Assembly: GCA_965221835.1 (NCBI GenBank)
Contig: OZ244916.1
Coordinates: 62,001-126,000, forward strand
Direction of reading: 5' to 3'
DNA: 64,000 nucleotides
From: Persebacter sp965221835
GTDB taxonomy: Bacteria; Pseudomonadota; Gammaproteobacteria; Tethybacterales; Persebacteraceae
Shown here: piece after piece, positions 25,501 to 34,522 of the stretch
Layout of the letters: each line of letters begins with the position of its first letter
How positions within the stretch are numbered: position 1 is the first letter of the stretch
Position numbers and translations under genes: made by a program
The notes under the pieces: model-generated
What the model was told of the DNA's origin: nothing
The model's input: only the letters and a program-made list of their open reading frames with translations
The model's database searches: none

Positions 25501-28500
25501 GCCAGACGAATGTGGGCGCGAACACGCCGATTCGCGAAAGCGGCGGCGCATGTCGTGCGGCGACTAGCAGCACCGATTGCCGGGATAATGTGGGCGTGAC
25601 TACGCCGGTACAACGAGAAGGCGCATGCGTTGCGGCGAATAATAACGAAGAATGCAGGACTTTGGTAAGCCAGAATCTGCCGATTCGCAACAGCAATGGC
25701 AGTTGCCGTGCGGCGACAGATAATAACGATTGCCAGACGAATGTGGGCGCGAACACGCCGATAGAAGACAGCGGCGCATGTCGTGCGGCGAACAATAGCG
25801 CCGATTGCCGGGATAATGTGGGCGCGAACACGCCGATAGAAGACAGCGGCGCATGCGTTGCGGCGACCACCGTCGCCCAATGTCGGGCGCTGAATGCCGC
25901 CACGCCGATTCCCGTAGAATCGGGCGCAAATCAGGGTTCATGCCGTGCGGCGAACAATAGCGCCGATTGTTTGGCGAGAACGGCTCCGACCACGCCGATA
26001 GCACAAGGCGGCGCATGCGTTGCGGCGACCACCACCGAACAATGTCAGGCGTTGGATGCAAATACGCCGATTTTTGTCAACACGGGCGCATGTCGTGCGG
26101 CGTCGACGGAACCGGGAAGCGGCGATTGTCGGGATATGGTAAGCAGGACCACGCCGATTAGCAACGGTGCGGGCGGTTGTATGGCGGCGACAACTTCCGC
26201 CCAATGTGTGGCGTTGAATTCCAATGCACCGATTGCCGCTGCCAGCGGCGAATGTCGTGCGGTTGCGGCGGCACCCACCACCGAATGCCGGGATGTAAGT
26301 GCGGACACGCCGGTTCCCAATGGCAACGGCGGTTGTCGTGCGGCGTCGACGAATACGGCAAGCACCGAATGTCGGGATATGGTAAGTGCGAATACGCCGA
26401 TTCCCGACGGTTCGGGCAGATGTATTGCGGCGACAACTCCCGCCGAATGTTTGGCATTGAATGCCAATGCGCCGGTTGCCGTAACAACGGGCGCAAATGA
26501 GGGTTCATGTCGTGCGGCGGCGGCGGCACCCACCACCGAATGCCGGAATATGGTAAGTGCGGAAACGCCGATTCCCAATGGCAACGGCGGTTGTCGTGCG
26601 GCGACCGATGTTAACGACTGCACGACGGGAGTAGGCACGGAATACCCGGTTCACACAGCAGAAGGCGGTTGCAATCCGGTATTGACTTGTTCCGGCACGA
26701 CGCCGGTGGCGGATGTGCCGAATAATCAGTGTTTGCAGGCGGCTACAAGCGAAGAATGTCGGGATTTGGTTAGTGCGAATACGCCGATTCGCCAAACTGA
26801 TGGCAGTTGTCGGGCGGCGGCGGATAATAACGAATGCAACGCCGAATTCCCGGCAACGCCGCAACACGATAATGGTGCATGCGAAATCGCAACGAGCGAT
26901 GCGGGTTGTCCGGATGCCCGTCCGACTTATGAAAATGGTGCGGGTACGGGCAATTGTCGTACGCCTGAAAATTTCACAGAATGCTTCGCATTTGACAACA
27001 CCCGCCCGATTTATGACGAAGATGTAACCGGCACCATAAAATGCCGTGCGCCCGAAATACCACGAGGCGGTGTCGGAGTCTCCAACAGGGAATTCAATCT
27101 TCAATGCGACTTTATGGATCAGAATACGCCGCAATGGAACGGCACCACTTGCGTAGCGGCAACAAGCCATGATGGTTGTCCGCCGAATCGTCCTGTTTAT
27201 CAAAACGGCGGCGGTCCCGGCAACTGCCGTCTGCCGAACAACGATGCTGAGTGTTCAATGCACGATACCAACTATGACGGCAATATCTTTGAGGTATTTC
27301 ACGACTCGGGTTCGCAACATGTGGACAACTGCCGTTATGCGAATAATCAAGCGGAATGTAGTAGGCAGGGCGGAGACCAAATTTATGGTCAGGGTACTGA
27401 TTTTGACAACTGCCGTTCGCCGAGAGATGCAAATGACTGCATATTTTTGGATAACTTCGGGATGTTTATCCATGTTCCCAACGCACTCGGCAGCTGTCGC
27501 AACGCCCTAAATGATGCGGAATGTCAGCAGATTTATCCCAGTCCGGATTCAACGCCCCCGGTGACAGAGGTGCTGCCGATTTTTGATGGTAGAGAATCGG
27601 TCAGATGTCGTGTACCGCAAAGTCATGCGGAATGTGCGTCTTTGCCGGATGTGGGCGTTTCGGGGATTTACGGAAATGCGGGAAGATATTACGACCCCGA
27701 TATGGCGATTGACATTGCCAACGGGATTTATACCAGTTGCCGTGCCATTGCCGACAACGACGATTGCAGCGATATAAACATGGCGACTCCGCAACTGACC
27801 GGCGGCACATGTGAGGCGGCAACAAGTGCGGCGGGTTGTCCGACCGCCCGCCCGTTTTATGCCCCCGGCGAGACCGGCAATTGTCGTGAGGCGAGGCAAC
27901 CTTCCGAATGTCCGATGGATCGCGCATTTTATATTGACGACGGTTCCGCAGCGGACACCGGCAACTGCATTTCTCCCTCCAGCAACGAGGATTGCAATAC
28001 GATAGACATGGCAATGCCGGAATTTAATTCGGCAACCGGCAATTGTCAGGCGGCAACAAGCCATGCGGGTTGTCCGTCCGACCGTGCGTTTTATGTTAGC
28101 GACGGTTCTGCATTGGCGACCGGCAATTGTCGTGCCCCGGAAAACAACGATGACTGCGATATATTAAGCGGAATGGAACGCCCGTTTTTGACTACCGGCG
28201 GCGAATGTCAAGCGGCAACGCAAACTTCCGAGTGTCCGACTGCCCGCCCGGTTTATGTCAGCGACGGTTCTTTGACAAATACCGGCAACTGCCGCATGGC
28301 GACAGGCACGCAAGATTGTTTAGACAATGTCGGCATGACGAGACCGATTTACATGGCGGGCGAATGTCGGGCGGCAACAAACAACGCCCAATGCGAAGAT
28401 CTGAATGAAAAAATGCCGGTTGCCGCCGACGATGGCAGTTGTCGTGTGCCGAACTCAAACGAAGAATGTCGCCAATCTGATACGGATGTGGAACCGATTG

Positions 28501-31500
28501 CGGATAGCGGCGAGGAGGACGGTTGCCGTTTTCCGAACAGTCACGCCGAATGCGATGATTTCGGTCCCAACTATAACTCGGCTATCCCGGCCAGTCAGAA
28601 CGAGATATTTTACGATACAAACGAAGGCGACAACTGCCGTGCCCCGACAAACAACAACGATTGTAGAGTGTGGAGTGCGGCTGTGAATAGCGGTTATACG
28701 CCGTATTTCGTAAGCAGCGAAAGCGATGATCCGCCTTGTCGTGCGGCGATGAATGTGAATGAATGTCCGGATGAACGTCCGTTTTATGATGAAACGGGTG
28801 CGGCGAATACCGGCAATTGTCGTGTGCCGAACAATCATGCCGAATGTGCCGATGCGAAAAGCGGCACGGGAATTTATTATGACAATACGATAACCGATGC
28901 CCTCAAATGTCGTGCCCCCGCCGACAACGATGATTGCAGCGATATAGACATGGCGACTCCGCAACTGACCGGCGGTGCATGCGTTGCTGCAACAAGTGCG
29001 GCGGGTTGTCCGACCGACCGTGCGTTTTATGTCAGCGATGGTTCCGCCTCTGCAACCGGCAATTGTCGTGCCCCGACAAGCAACGACGAATGCGATATGT
29101 TGGATAATACGATGACGAGATTGAACGGTAACATTTGCGTTGCGGCATCAAATAACGCCGGTTGTCCGACCGCCCGCCCGCGATTTGACCCCGACCATGC
29201 AATGTCCATCGGCGGCTGTCGCGTTCGTTTACCAGACGATTGCGATGATCAAAATAATCCGATTTTTGTCAGTGGCGAATGTATGCCGGCGAGGAATATG
29301 GCGGATTGTCGCACGACCGACCGCCCGATTTATGACACATTGCATGCCGACTCAATCGGCAACTGCCGCTTGCCGTTGGACGATAGCGATTGTCGTGCCG
29401 ACTCCACTGACACACCGATTTACGATGCGACTTTAACCGACAGCATCAAATGTCGCGCCCCGAGAGACAACGCCGAATGCGTACGCGCACCGGATGCGGG
29501 AGATTATTTTGACAATACTTTAAGCGGTGCTGTCCAATGTCGCGCCCCGACAAGCAACGACGAATGCGATGAAATAAATATGAATATGCCGCAACTGACC
29601 GGCGGCAACTGCGAAGCGGCGACAAGCCATGCGGGTTGTCCGACCGACCGCGCGTTTTATGAAACCGGCAATCCCGGCAACTGTCGCGCCCCGACAAACA
29701 ACGCCGAATGCGACACATTGAGTGCGATGATGCTGCCGTTTTTGGAGAACAACATTTGTCGTGCGGCGGCACAACATTCCGAATGTCCGGTTTCCCGCCC
29801 GTTTCATCACGCAACCGATGCGACTGCGACCGGCAACTGCCGTGTGCCGGCGAATCAGACCGAATGCGGACAAATCGGCAGCAATCGGATGCATGACGAA
29901 ACTGCGGATGCGGAAGGCGATTGCCGATTGCGCGAACAAACGGATTGCACCGACTTGCCGGCGACTCCGTTTTTGGGTGACAGCGGCGAATGTCGTCCGG
30001 CGGAAGGACCGGGCGAATGTCTAAACACCGCCCGCCCGGTTTATGACCCCAACGATCCCATGAACGAAGCGCAAACAACCGGCAATTGTCGCGCCCGCCG
30101 CCCGAATGATTGTGCCGATTCCGCACCGGTTTTTGACGCCAGCCTCAGTACTGAACCGCCTTGCAGACCGGCGAGAAATCCGGGCGAATGTCCGGCGGAT
30201 ATTCTTCCGATTTTTGACGAAAGTGAGACCGGCAACTGCCGCGTACCGCGAAGCGATAGAGAATGTGGAGATTCGATGAATCCGCCGATTTTTGACAATA
30301 CTTTACCCGCCGATACGATTCAATGTCGCGACCCGAATAACAGCGGCGAATGCAACAGGGCGGATGAAGCGATGCCGTTTTACGATGGCAGTAGTTGCGT
30401 TGCGGCGAGTAGTTTTGCCGAGTGTCCGGATTCCCGCCCGTTTTACGCAACCGATGCGATTGCAACCGGCAACTGCCGACTGCCGGCAAGCACCGCCGAA
30501 TGCGGGATGTTGCCGAATGCGGGCAATGATTTATTTTATGACGAAACACAATGTCGCGCCCCGAAAAGCAACGATGAATGCGATGAAATCAACACGGCGA
30601 TGCCGCAAGAAAACAACGGCGCATGTCAGGCGGCAACGGCAATATCTGGTTGTCCGACCGCCCGTCCGATTTATGTCAGCGACGATTCTGCGGCGGCAAC
30701 CGGCAATTGTCGCGCCCCGCAAAGCAACAACGACTGCAATCTTTTGAATCGGAACATGCCGCAACACAACAACGGCGCATGCGAAATTGCGGACCGGGTG
30801 ACGGGTTGTCCGACCGACCGCCCGGTTTTTGATGAAGGCGATCCCGATTCTATCGGCAACTGTCGTCCGACTCGCACAGGCGATTGTATTGATCCGATGT
30901 TGCCGATTTTTGCCGATGGCGCATGTCGTCCGGCGAATAATATGGATGAATGTTTGACGACTGCATTCCCGATATACGAAAACGGTTTGACGGAAAGCGG
31001 CAACTGCCGCACCCCGCGAACCAATGACGAATGCGTAGATTCGGCAAACGATGCGATTTTTGACAATACTTTACCCGCCGATACGATTCAATGTCGCTTG
31101 CCGAACAACGATGCCGAATGCGAAATACAAGACAATTTGCGCCCGACACAAGAATCGCGCCCGATTTACGACCCCGCCGATTCCGCCGCTGTGGACAACT
31201 GCCGCGAACGGCGGGCGGATGATTGCGCCGCCGACCCGATGTTGCCGTATTTGAATCCGGAAAGCGGAATGTGCGAAATCGCAACGGAAGAATCGCATTG
31301 CCCGTCCGCCCGACCGGTTTTTGAAGACGGTTTACCGGACACCGGCAATTGTCGTTTGCGCGAATCGCGCGATTGCGAAGCGGCGAATGAAGTATTTGAT
31401 TCGCGTTCGGTCGGCGGCGGCGTTTGTCTCGCCCCGCGGGTATTTTTGGATACAGAACAAATTGCGCCGCTGATAGCGAATGTGTATAGCGTTGCCGAAT

Positions 31501-32534
31501 GCGAAGATGCGGGCTGGAATACGGGTTATGCGGTTCAGACCGTGACGACGGCGACGACTCCGGAACGCGGAAACGCTGCGGAATATTGCATTATTCCGGT
31601 AAGACGGGATGATTCTGTCCCGCCCGCTGTTGCCGCCCGCGAAGCGACATCGCAACAATTTGAAAACAACGGCGACACGGCGAACGGTTGCCTTACCCGC
31701 AACTCCGCCGGTTTGACGGATGCGGACAAGGCGGGTTATACGCCCGACATTTCCGGTATTCCGAATTGCAATATAGACGAGTTATTCGGCAACGACGGAT
31801 TTCCGGAAGCCCCCGCCGGTTTTCCGACACCGGAAGATGTGACGACGGATCCGGGCGACCGCCGATTGGTTGTTGCGGTGCGGGCGGGCGTCAATGACAT
31901 TTACGACAACGGCGTATTGGTGCCGCGTTTTGTGCGGCTTATCGGCGGCGGAGGTGCATCGGGCAATGCGGAAGATTTGGCGAAATTCACGGGCGTATTC
32001 GGCGGCGTATTGGGCGTTATTGCGTTTGTGCATTATTTGAGTGCGGGCGATGCGGGGGCGGATGCGTTTTCGTTTGCGCCGAATTTTGGTTATTCCATCA
32101 CGAACGACAACGGTTATTCGGCGAATGTCGGCGGACGGGCGGAGTATGTGATAGCGGACTGGAATTTGCATTGGACGGCGAGACAGACAAGCACGAATGG
32201 CGAATTCGGGGAGTTTTATTACGCATCGGGTGCGCGTTATGACGGCGATTTTTGGACGGCGGCGTTTTCCGAATCGGTGCGGGGCGAGACGGCGGATTAT
32301 GATTTATCGTTGTCGGCGGATTTGCGGGGCAACTTGTGGAGTTTGTCGCCGACTTATCGTTTTCATGCATCGGTAGAAACGGAAGAAACAGACAGCGAAA
32401 GCGCGTTGAATTTGGAAGGCGTATTGTTGTATAACCGCTGGACAATCCGCCCCTCCGCCGGATTTGAATGGCGCCAATTCAACGAATTCGGCAACAACGC
32501 CACATTCCGCCTAGAAGCCGTCCGGCGATTCTAA
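19587..32534 (+). CDS. Giant secreted cysteine-repeat protein with beta-barrel-like C-terminus
   Basis: 4315 residues if started at TTG 19587. An upstream ATT at 19578 is better spaced (7 nt) from the 'ttgagg' site at 19565-19570, so the start is uncertain. Residues 1-31 are a Sec signal peptide ending 'PASA'. A unique region runs to a hexaproline linker near residue 214. Then ~3800 residues are built of degenerate repeats with a Cys about every 15-25 residues. Two repeat classes are seen: a short 'TPI....G.CRAAT....C' type (dense at 23.7-26.7 kb) and a longer 'GCPT.RPFY.....GNCR.P....EC' type. After about residue 4090 follow a Gly-rich hydrophobic segment and ~10 alternating strands ending 'RLEAVRRF', an outer-membrane-barrel-like terminus. 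Probably surface-exposed and disulfide-rich; adhesin or coat roles are inference. No homologous family recognised; no secretion partner adjacent. Confidence 0.85.
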   Translation: MRLLNGRGGRWAAILALAAAMLGAVVAPASADVFLQAAANETAAGVGASLGHTRTTAGTARNLATTQCNELQLGACSRIGGNNGIDRRHVAVYIGYPEDGSAPTLYPGRSDAGEPDNIANARADAEERCTSDSNLGPNRFCTCLAAIEESVEGTAFRRRHHFSYENPSVRSGMVNNADCRFYYTNTNPFGGCPAGTTRDNSVGLGIQGYFCEAPPPPPPVICSGTTPINENNVCVQATTIEQCESLPGGATSPIPAADGSCRPATSDSDCDTATGGARPEASGGACIEATPVSCSGTTPIDNGGTCEGADSVSDCESLPDGATSPIPAGDGSCRPAASNNECFSRAGGARPEESGGACIAATSDAGCPNNRPFYRPGTNGAIGNCHRMSEAGNPTAPVAIRCLGGPQPRFDVDVDLDDSENCTTILSNTPNGRNEGSNIPGVTVVLVGVYGGDRLFSIINNRTDGQTAAIDYANDYSDDYHLVPLRAEYPSVRLGDIGSGNNGEATPFRSQNGIVIGRGLVLGIRDGQRIGVQYYSVPQAPLVCSGTTPINENNVCIQATTVEQCQSLTDGADAPIPADDGSCRTPENFRECYMANPNAPIYDTEVSGAVKCRSATPDTLEEGAACNAANRLRPYRIPSNDECRAPQNNAECGTIYPAEGNIYYDNSIEVNAEAEIYTKCRLPTDNEECAEISAAHPQFNNDACEEATDVSGCPTSRPFFDDNATGNCSAIDPTAEVCSGTTPISTDEGGCRQAVSVADCQTLSATAPVPTDEGDCRPIGDNQDCALVFPTGTRVIFDLAATLGDGLPCRGPGGANIQMEQDFLCFARDSSLPINIGGGRCGVPTEQSHCARVPDTGDFYDLDIAEDIKCRDPESNDECNEISSTNPQLMDDNTCAPATSELGCPILRPFYEAVVTNPGNCRAANNLAECPAHRSFYEVGEPGNCRPPTSNDECYDINRANPQLMDDGTCAPATSNDGCPTSRPTYESDGSESENGNCRFPANFRECYAFNTDAPIYDSDMAGDIKCRAIQSGTEEGVVCNAATPSTPYRNPDDGSCSAPGNNAECAAVYPPEGDVYYDAAQVVDGAATPTKCRPPRNNNECNDIDPAMTESFAIDRIGRCRLATSDAGCPDVRFIYAQGHGQSIGDCRAALAHADCPAQNSFYHPTDSTDTGNCRQPTSTAECKMIDVNTPRLNNGICESVATHEECQDLDANEPILNGTGGCRAAAGQECENIVSANTPILNGSGGCRAATNNDECAAFVNTRTDEVNGACVLATDHSGCPTARPYYESGEGHPGDCRQVDDDPNECNEIDPTRTQPVQPNGTTCELATGPIGCPIIRPVFDETSSASIGNCRPATTLAECETNVGAEDPIPDPTGNGCRPAADSAECVMYTSGENPRRPVRIPDGEADAGGCRTAANSAECRDLVNRNTPIENGGDCIAATTPGECRALDAATPIPVTSGANAGSCRAATNNNDCQTNAGPNTPIADNGACIRATTVDQCRTLDAATPIPVTSGANRGSCRAANDSADCRDNVSPNTPIAQNGACVAATTTEQCQALDVNTPIFVNTGACRAASTLPDSGDCRDNVGETTPISNGNGGCMAATNFSECVALDPNKPIVAASGACRAANNSADCLANTDSTTPIADNGACIAATTVDQCRALNAATPIPRSGECVAAANSAECLSVAGETTPIAQGGACVAATSTEQCRALNANTPIADGGRCRRATDSADCLANTASTTPIQQNGACIAAATTAQCQNLNQNTPIPVTSGANRGSCRAVAAAPTTECESLVSADTPVPNGNGGCRAASTNTASTECRDMVSANTPIPDGSGRCIEATNPTQCLALNANAPIAVTTGANMGSCRAAAAAPTTECRDLVSLTTPVPNGSGGCRAATNDNDCMTMVSTETPVRTSAGACVSTLNCGGTTPVARGGECVEAANSEECRTLVSQNTPIRNNDGSCRKATDNNDCQTNVGANTPIRESGGACRAATSSTDCRDNVGVTTPVQREGACVAANNNEECRTLVSQNLPIRNSNGSCRAATDNNDCQTNVGANTPIEDSGACRAANNSADCRDNVGANTPIEDSGACVAATTVAQCRALNAATPIPVESGANQGSCRAANNSADCLARTAPTTPIAQGGACVAATTTEQCQALDANTPIFVNTGACRAASTEPGSGDCRDMVSRTTPISNGAGGCMAATTSAQCVALNSNAPIAAASGECRAVAAAPTTECRDVSADTPVPNGNGGCRAASTNTASTECRDMVSANTPIPDGSGRCIAATTPAECLALNANAPVAVTTGANEGSCRAAAAAPTTECRNMVSAETPIPNGNGGCRAATDVNDCTTGVGTEYPVHTAEGGCNPVLTCSGTTPVADVPNNQCLQAATSEECRDLVSANTPIRQTDGSCRAAADNNECNAEFPATPQHDNGACEIATSDAGCPDARPTYENGAGTGNCRTPENFTECFAFDNTRPIYDEDVTGTIKCRAPEIPRGGVGVSNREFNLQCDFMDQNTPQWNGTTCVAATSHDGCPPNRPVYQNGGGPGNCRLPNNDAECSMHDTNYDGNIFEVFHDSGSQHVDNCRYANNQAECSRQGGDQIYGQGTDFDNCRSPRDANDCIFLDNFGMFIHVPNALGSCRNALNDAECQQIYPSPDSTPPVTEVLPIFDGRESVRCRVPQSHAECASLPDVGVSGIYGNAGRYYDPDMAIDIANGIYTSCRAIADNDDCSDINMATPQLTGGTCEAATSAAGCPTARPFYAPGETGNCREARQPSECPMDRAFYIDDGSAADTGNCISPSSNEDCNTIDMAMPEFNSATGNCQAATSHAGCPSDRAFYVSDGSALATGNCRAPENNDDCDILSGMERPFLTTGGECQAATQTSECPTARPVYVSDGSLTNTGNCRMATGTQDCLDNVGMTRPIYMAGECRAATNNAQCEDLNEKMPVAADDGSCRVPNSNEECRQSDTDVEPIADSGEEDGCRFPNSHAECDDFGPNYNSAIPASQNEIFYDTNEGDNCRAPTNNNDCRVWSAAVNSGYTPYFVSSESDDPPCRAAMNVNECPDERPFYDETGAANTGNCRVPNNHAECADAKSGTGIYYDNTITDALKCRAPADNDDCSDIDMATPQLTGGACVAATSAAGCPTDRAFYVSDGSASATGNCRAPTSNDECDMLDNTMTRLNGNICVAASNNAGCPTARPRFDPDHAMSIGGCRVRLPDDCDDQNNPIFVSGECMPARNMADCRTTDRPIYDTLHADSIGNCRLPLDDSDCRADSTDTPIYDATLTDSIKCRAPRDNAECVRAPDAGDYFDNTLSGAVQCRAPTSNDECDEINMNMPQLTGGNCEAATSHAGCPTDRAFYETGNPGNCRAPTNNAECDTLSAMMLPFLENNICRAAAQHSECPVSRPFHHATDATATGNCRVPANQTECGQIGSNRMHDETADAEGDCRLREQTDCTDLPATPFLGDSGECRPAEGPGECLNTARPVYDPNDPMNEAQTTGNCRARRPNDCADSAPVFDASLSTEPPCRPARNPGECPADILPIFDESETGNCRVPRSDRECGDSMNPPIFDNTLPADTIQCRDPNNSGECNRADEAMPFYDGSSCVAASSFAECPDSRPFYATDAIATGNCRLPASTAECGMLPNAGNDLFYDETQCRAPKSNDECDEINTAMPQENNGACQAATAISGCPTARPIYVSDDSAAATGNCRAPQSNNDCNLLNRNMPQHNNGACEIADRVTGCPTDRPVFDEGDPDSIGNCRPTRTGDCIDPMLPIFADGACRPANNMDECLTTAFPIYENGLTESGNCRTPRTNDECVDSANDAIFDNTLPADTIQCRLPNNDAECEIQDNLRPTQESRPIYDPADSAAVDNCRERRADDCAADPMLPYLNPESGMCEIATEESHCPSARPVFEDGLPDTGNCRLRESRDCEAANEVFDSRSVGGGVCLAPRVFLDTEQIAPLIANVYSVAECEDAGWNTGYAVQTVTTATTPERGNAAEYCIIPVRRDDSVPPAVAAREATSQQFENNGDTANGCLTRNSAGLTDADKAGYTPDISGIPNCNIDELFGNDGFPEAPAGFPTPEDVTTDPGDRRLVVAVRAGVNDIYDNGVLVPRFVRLIGGGGASGNAEDLAKFTGVFGGVLGVIAFVHYLSAGDAGADAFSFAPNFGYSITNDNGYSANVGGRAEYVIADWNLHWTARQTSTNGEFGEFYYASGARYDGDFWTAAFSESVRGETADYDLSLSADLRGNLWSLSPTYRFHASVETEETDSESALNLEGVLLYNRWTIRPSAGFEWRQFNEFGNNATFRLEAVRRF

Positions 32535-32586
32535 TCCGCCGCCCCCGCAACCGCCGGAGAACAAAATTCCGTCTACAATAAGAAAA

Positions 32587-32620
32587 ATCCCGTCATTCGC
32601 CGGAATGGGATGTGTTTTTG
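32587..32620 (+). terminator. Probable terminator of the giant gene
   Basis: A bulged hairpin (atccc..cattc / gaatg.ggat) at 32587-32611 is followed by a T-rich stretch. It starts about 50 bp after the stop codon. 32535-32586 contains no gene. Confidence 0.55.
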
Positions 32621-32704
32621 TTTCATCGTTTGTTTGCGATAAAACGCTGTATCGTTAATGGTGAAAAGACGGGCGAATTTCAATGTAAAAAAATATAAAA
32701 CAAT

Positions 32705-32756
32705 TTGGTAGTTTTTGGAATTAATTGGGTATAATCCATTTATCAGATTTAGGAGG
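32705..32756 (+). promoter_or_regulatory. Promoter and ribosome site of the mgs/glx-like operon
   Basis: A perfect TATAAT at 32730-32735 with a weak TTGGTA at 32705-32710 (19-bp spacing), and a strong AGGAGG at 32751-32756, five nt before the ATG. Confidence 0.6.
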
Positions 32757-32761
32757 AAAAT

Positions 32762-33703
32762 ATGTGCGGGATTGCGGGATTGATTCATCGGGATAAAATC
32801 GCGGACATCGGGGACGAAATGACTCGGATGTTGATGGCGCTGAAACATCGCGGGCCGGATTCCACTGGCTACGCATTGTATGGCGACAGCGGCGAAGACG
32901 GAATATATGTGATGCGGTTGAAAACCGCGGAGCAGGCGGATTTGCAGACCGGATTCGGCATTCACGCGCAAATCCAAGAACGGCGGGAAGAAGTATTGCG
33001 GCGGTTGCGCGCGCGCGATGCCAAAGTTTTGGAGGAAACCGATGCTACCGAATATGCGATGCGGTTGCGTTTTCGCTACGGCGGCGATATGCGCAAACTC
33101 GCCGATTATCTGGAAGACATAGACGGCGTGGAAATTCTTTCCATCGGCGAGAATTTGGAATTGATTAAAGATTTGGGGGACGCCGCCGAAGTGGGCGCGC
33201 AATATTGCCTGCGCGGATTTCAAGGTACGCACGCTATCGGACATACGCGAATGGCGACCGAATCTGATGTGGATATTCGCTCGGCGCATCCGTATTGGGC
33301 GTATCCGTTCGCCGACATTTCCGTCGTGCATAACGGACAACTGACCAACTACTGGACTTTTCGCCGCGCTCTGGAACGGTGCGGACACAGATTTACTTCC
33401 AACTGCGACAGCGAATTGTTGGCGGTGTATGTCGCCGACCGGATGGAGCGGGGCGACGATTTGGAAGGGGCGTTGCGCCGCTCGGTGGACGAACTGGACG
33501 GCGTGTTTACTTATTTGGTGGCGACTTCCGATGCGCTGGGAATGGCGAAAGATGTGATGGCGGCAAAGCCGATGGTGCTGTATGAAAGCGATTCTTTTAT
33601 CGCGCTGGCTTCGGAAGAAGTTGCAATTCGCGCGATATTCCCGCACGAAATTGATTCTTATGACCCGTATGAAGGGGAGGTGAAAATATGGCGGAGGAAT
33701 TGA
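32762..33703 (+). CDS. mgsA: Class II glutamine amidotransferase, MgsA/GlxB-like subunit
   Basis: 313 residues. It starts 'MCGIAGLIH', with Cys2 as the expected N-terminal nucleophile that releases ammonia from glutamine. 'LKHRGPDSTGYALYG', 'GTHAIGHTRMATES' and 'DIRSAHPYW' match the class II (Ntn) amidotransferase fold. As a separate ~310-residue subunit it matches MgsA of N-methylglutamate synthase or GlxB of rhizobia rather than a full GltB. It overlaps the next gene by 16 nt. The three following genes complete the set, so this is the first gene of the operon. Confidence 0.88.
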   Translation: MCGIAGLIHRDKIADIGDEMTRMLMALKHRGPDSTGYALYGDSGEDGIYVMRLKTAEQADLQTGFGIHAQIQERREEVLRRLRARDAKVLEETDATEYAMRLRFRYGGDMRKLADYLEDIDGVEILSIGENLELIKDLGDAAEVGAQYCLRGFQGTHAIGHTRMATESDVDIRSAHPYWAYPFADISVVHNGQLTNYWTFRRALERCGHRFTSNCDSELLAVYVADRMERGDDLEGALRRSVDELDGVFTYLVATSDALGMAKDVMAAKPMVLYESDSFIALASEEVAIRAIFPHEIDSYDPYEGEVKIWRRN

Positions 33704-34506
33704 GCGGCGGCGCACTTGCCGGGCGCACTCAGCAAATGTTTTTTGATGCCGAGGCGGACGGCGAAAATTTTGTCTATCCCGATTCCGTGGAAGTGGATTT
33801 TGACAACCATGCGGCGTTTGACGCCGAAAAGATGACAATATCGGAAATCAATCGCAAGATACGCGAATTGATGGGCGCGGGACACGGTCACATCACAATA
33901 AAAAATCCGGGCGCGAAACACTCGCTGGCGGTCGGAATTCTCAATCGTTTGCGGCTGGATATTGAAGGCAGTTTGGGATATTTCGGTTGCGGATTGAACG
34001 ACGGCCCGATTGTCCGCGTTTCCGGACGGGTCGGCTGGTCTTGCGCGGAAAATATGATGAGCGGAGTCGTAGATATCGCGCACAATGCGGGTTCCACTTT
34101 CGGTGCGGCAATTCGCGGCGGCGATTTGGTCTGTCGCGGCGATGTCGGCGGGCGCACCGGCATTTGTATGAAAGGCGGCACAATTATTGTCGGCGGGCGA
34201 GCCGGTGCATTCTGCGGCTTTATGATGCAGCGCGGGCGTATGGTGATACTCGGAGACGCTGGCGTCAATTTGGGCGATACGATGTATGACGGCATTATTT
34301 ATGTCGGCGGCAAAATTGCCGGGCTGGGTACCGATGCGGTGGAAGTAGAAATGACGGACGGCGACCGCATCTGGCTCAAGCGCAAACTCGCGCTTTACGG
34401 AATGGAAGCGCCCGCGGGAGTGGAAAATATGACCAAGATAACTTCCGGCAAACAGTTGTGGAATTACGACAACTTGGAACCGAACGAAAAGAAAATCGTA
34501 TTATGA
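33688..34506 (+). CDS. mgsB: GXGXG-domain subunit, MgsB/GlxC-like
   Basis: 272 residues. It corresponds to the C-terminal GXGXG beta-helix of glutamate synthase: repeated Gly-rich turns such as 'GRVGWSCAENMMSGVVDIAH', 'GGTIIVGGRAGAFCG' and 'GRMVILGDAGVNLGDTM'. In complete GltB this domain is structural and helps the ammonia tunnel; as a stand-alone subunit it is characteristic of MgsB/GlxC. It begins inside the end of mgsA (16-nt overlap) with a 'ggggagg' site at 33674-33680, and mgsC follows after 16 nt. Confidence 0.87.
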   Translation: MAEELSGGALAGRTQQMFFDAEADGENFVYPDSVEVDFDNHAAFDAEKMTISEINRKIRELMGAGHGHITIKNPGAKHSLAVGILNRLRLDIEGSLGYFGCGLNDGPIVRVSGRVGWSCAENMMSGVVDIAHNAGSTFGAAIRGGDLVCRGDVGGRTGICMKGGTIIVGGRAGAFCGFMMQRGRMVILGDAGVNLGDTMYDGIIYVGGKIAGLGTDAVEVEMTDGDRIWLKRKLALYGMEAPAGVENMTKITSGKQLWNYDNLEPNEKKIVL

Positions 34507-34522
34507 TACGGGGGGAGACATT

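Noticed and set aside
19773..31658. Many long antisense frames inside the giant gene (up to 418 residues)
   Set aside because: They mirror the repeat codons of the plus strand, lack ribosome sites, and consist of Arg/Ala/Val-rich repeats; the plus frame has the signal peptide and ordered domains.
19587..32534. Giant gene as an assembly artefact
   Set aside because: Repeats are degenerate and the frame stays open for 12.9 kb with an ordered signal peptide, linker and C-terminal domain; copy number in 23.7-26.7 kb may still be imprecise.
32573..33838. 421-codon minus-strand frame opposite mgsA
   Set aside because: Opposite a clear class II amidotransferase gene with promoter, ribosome site and catalytic Cys2; the antisense product is basic and featureless.
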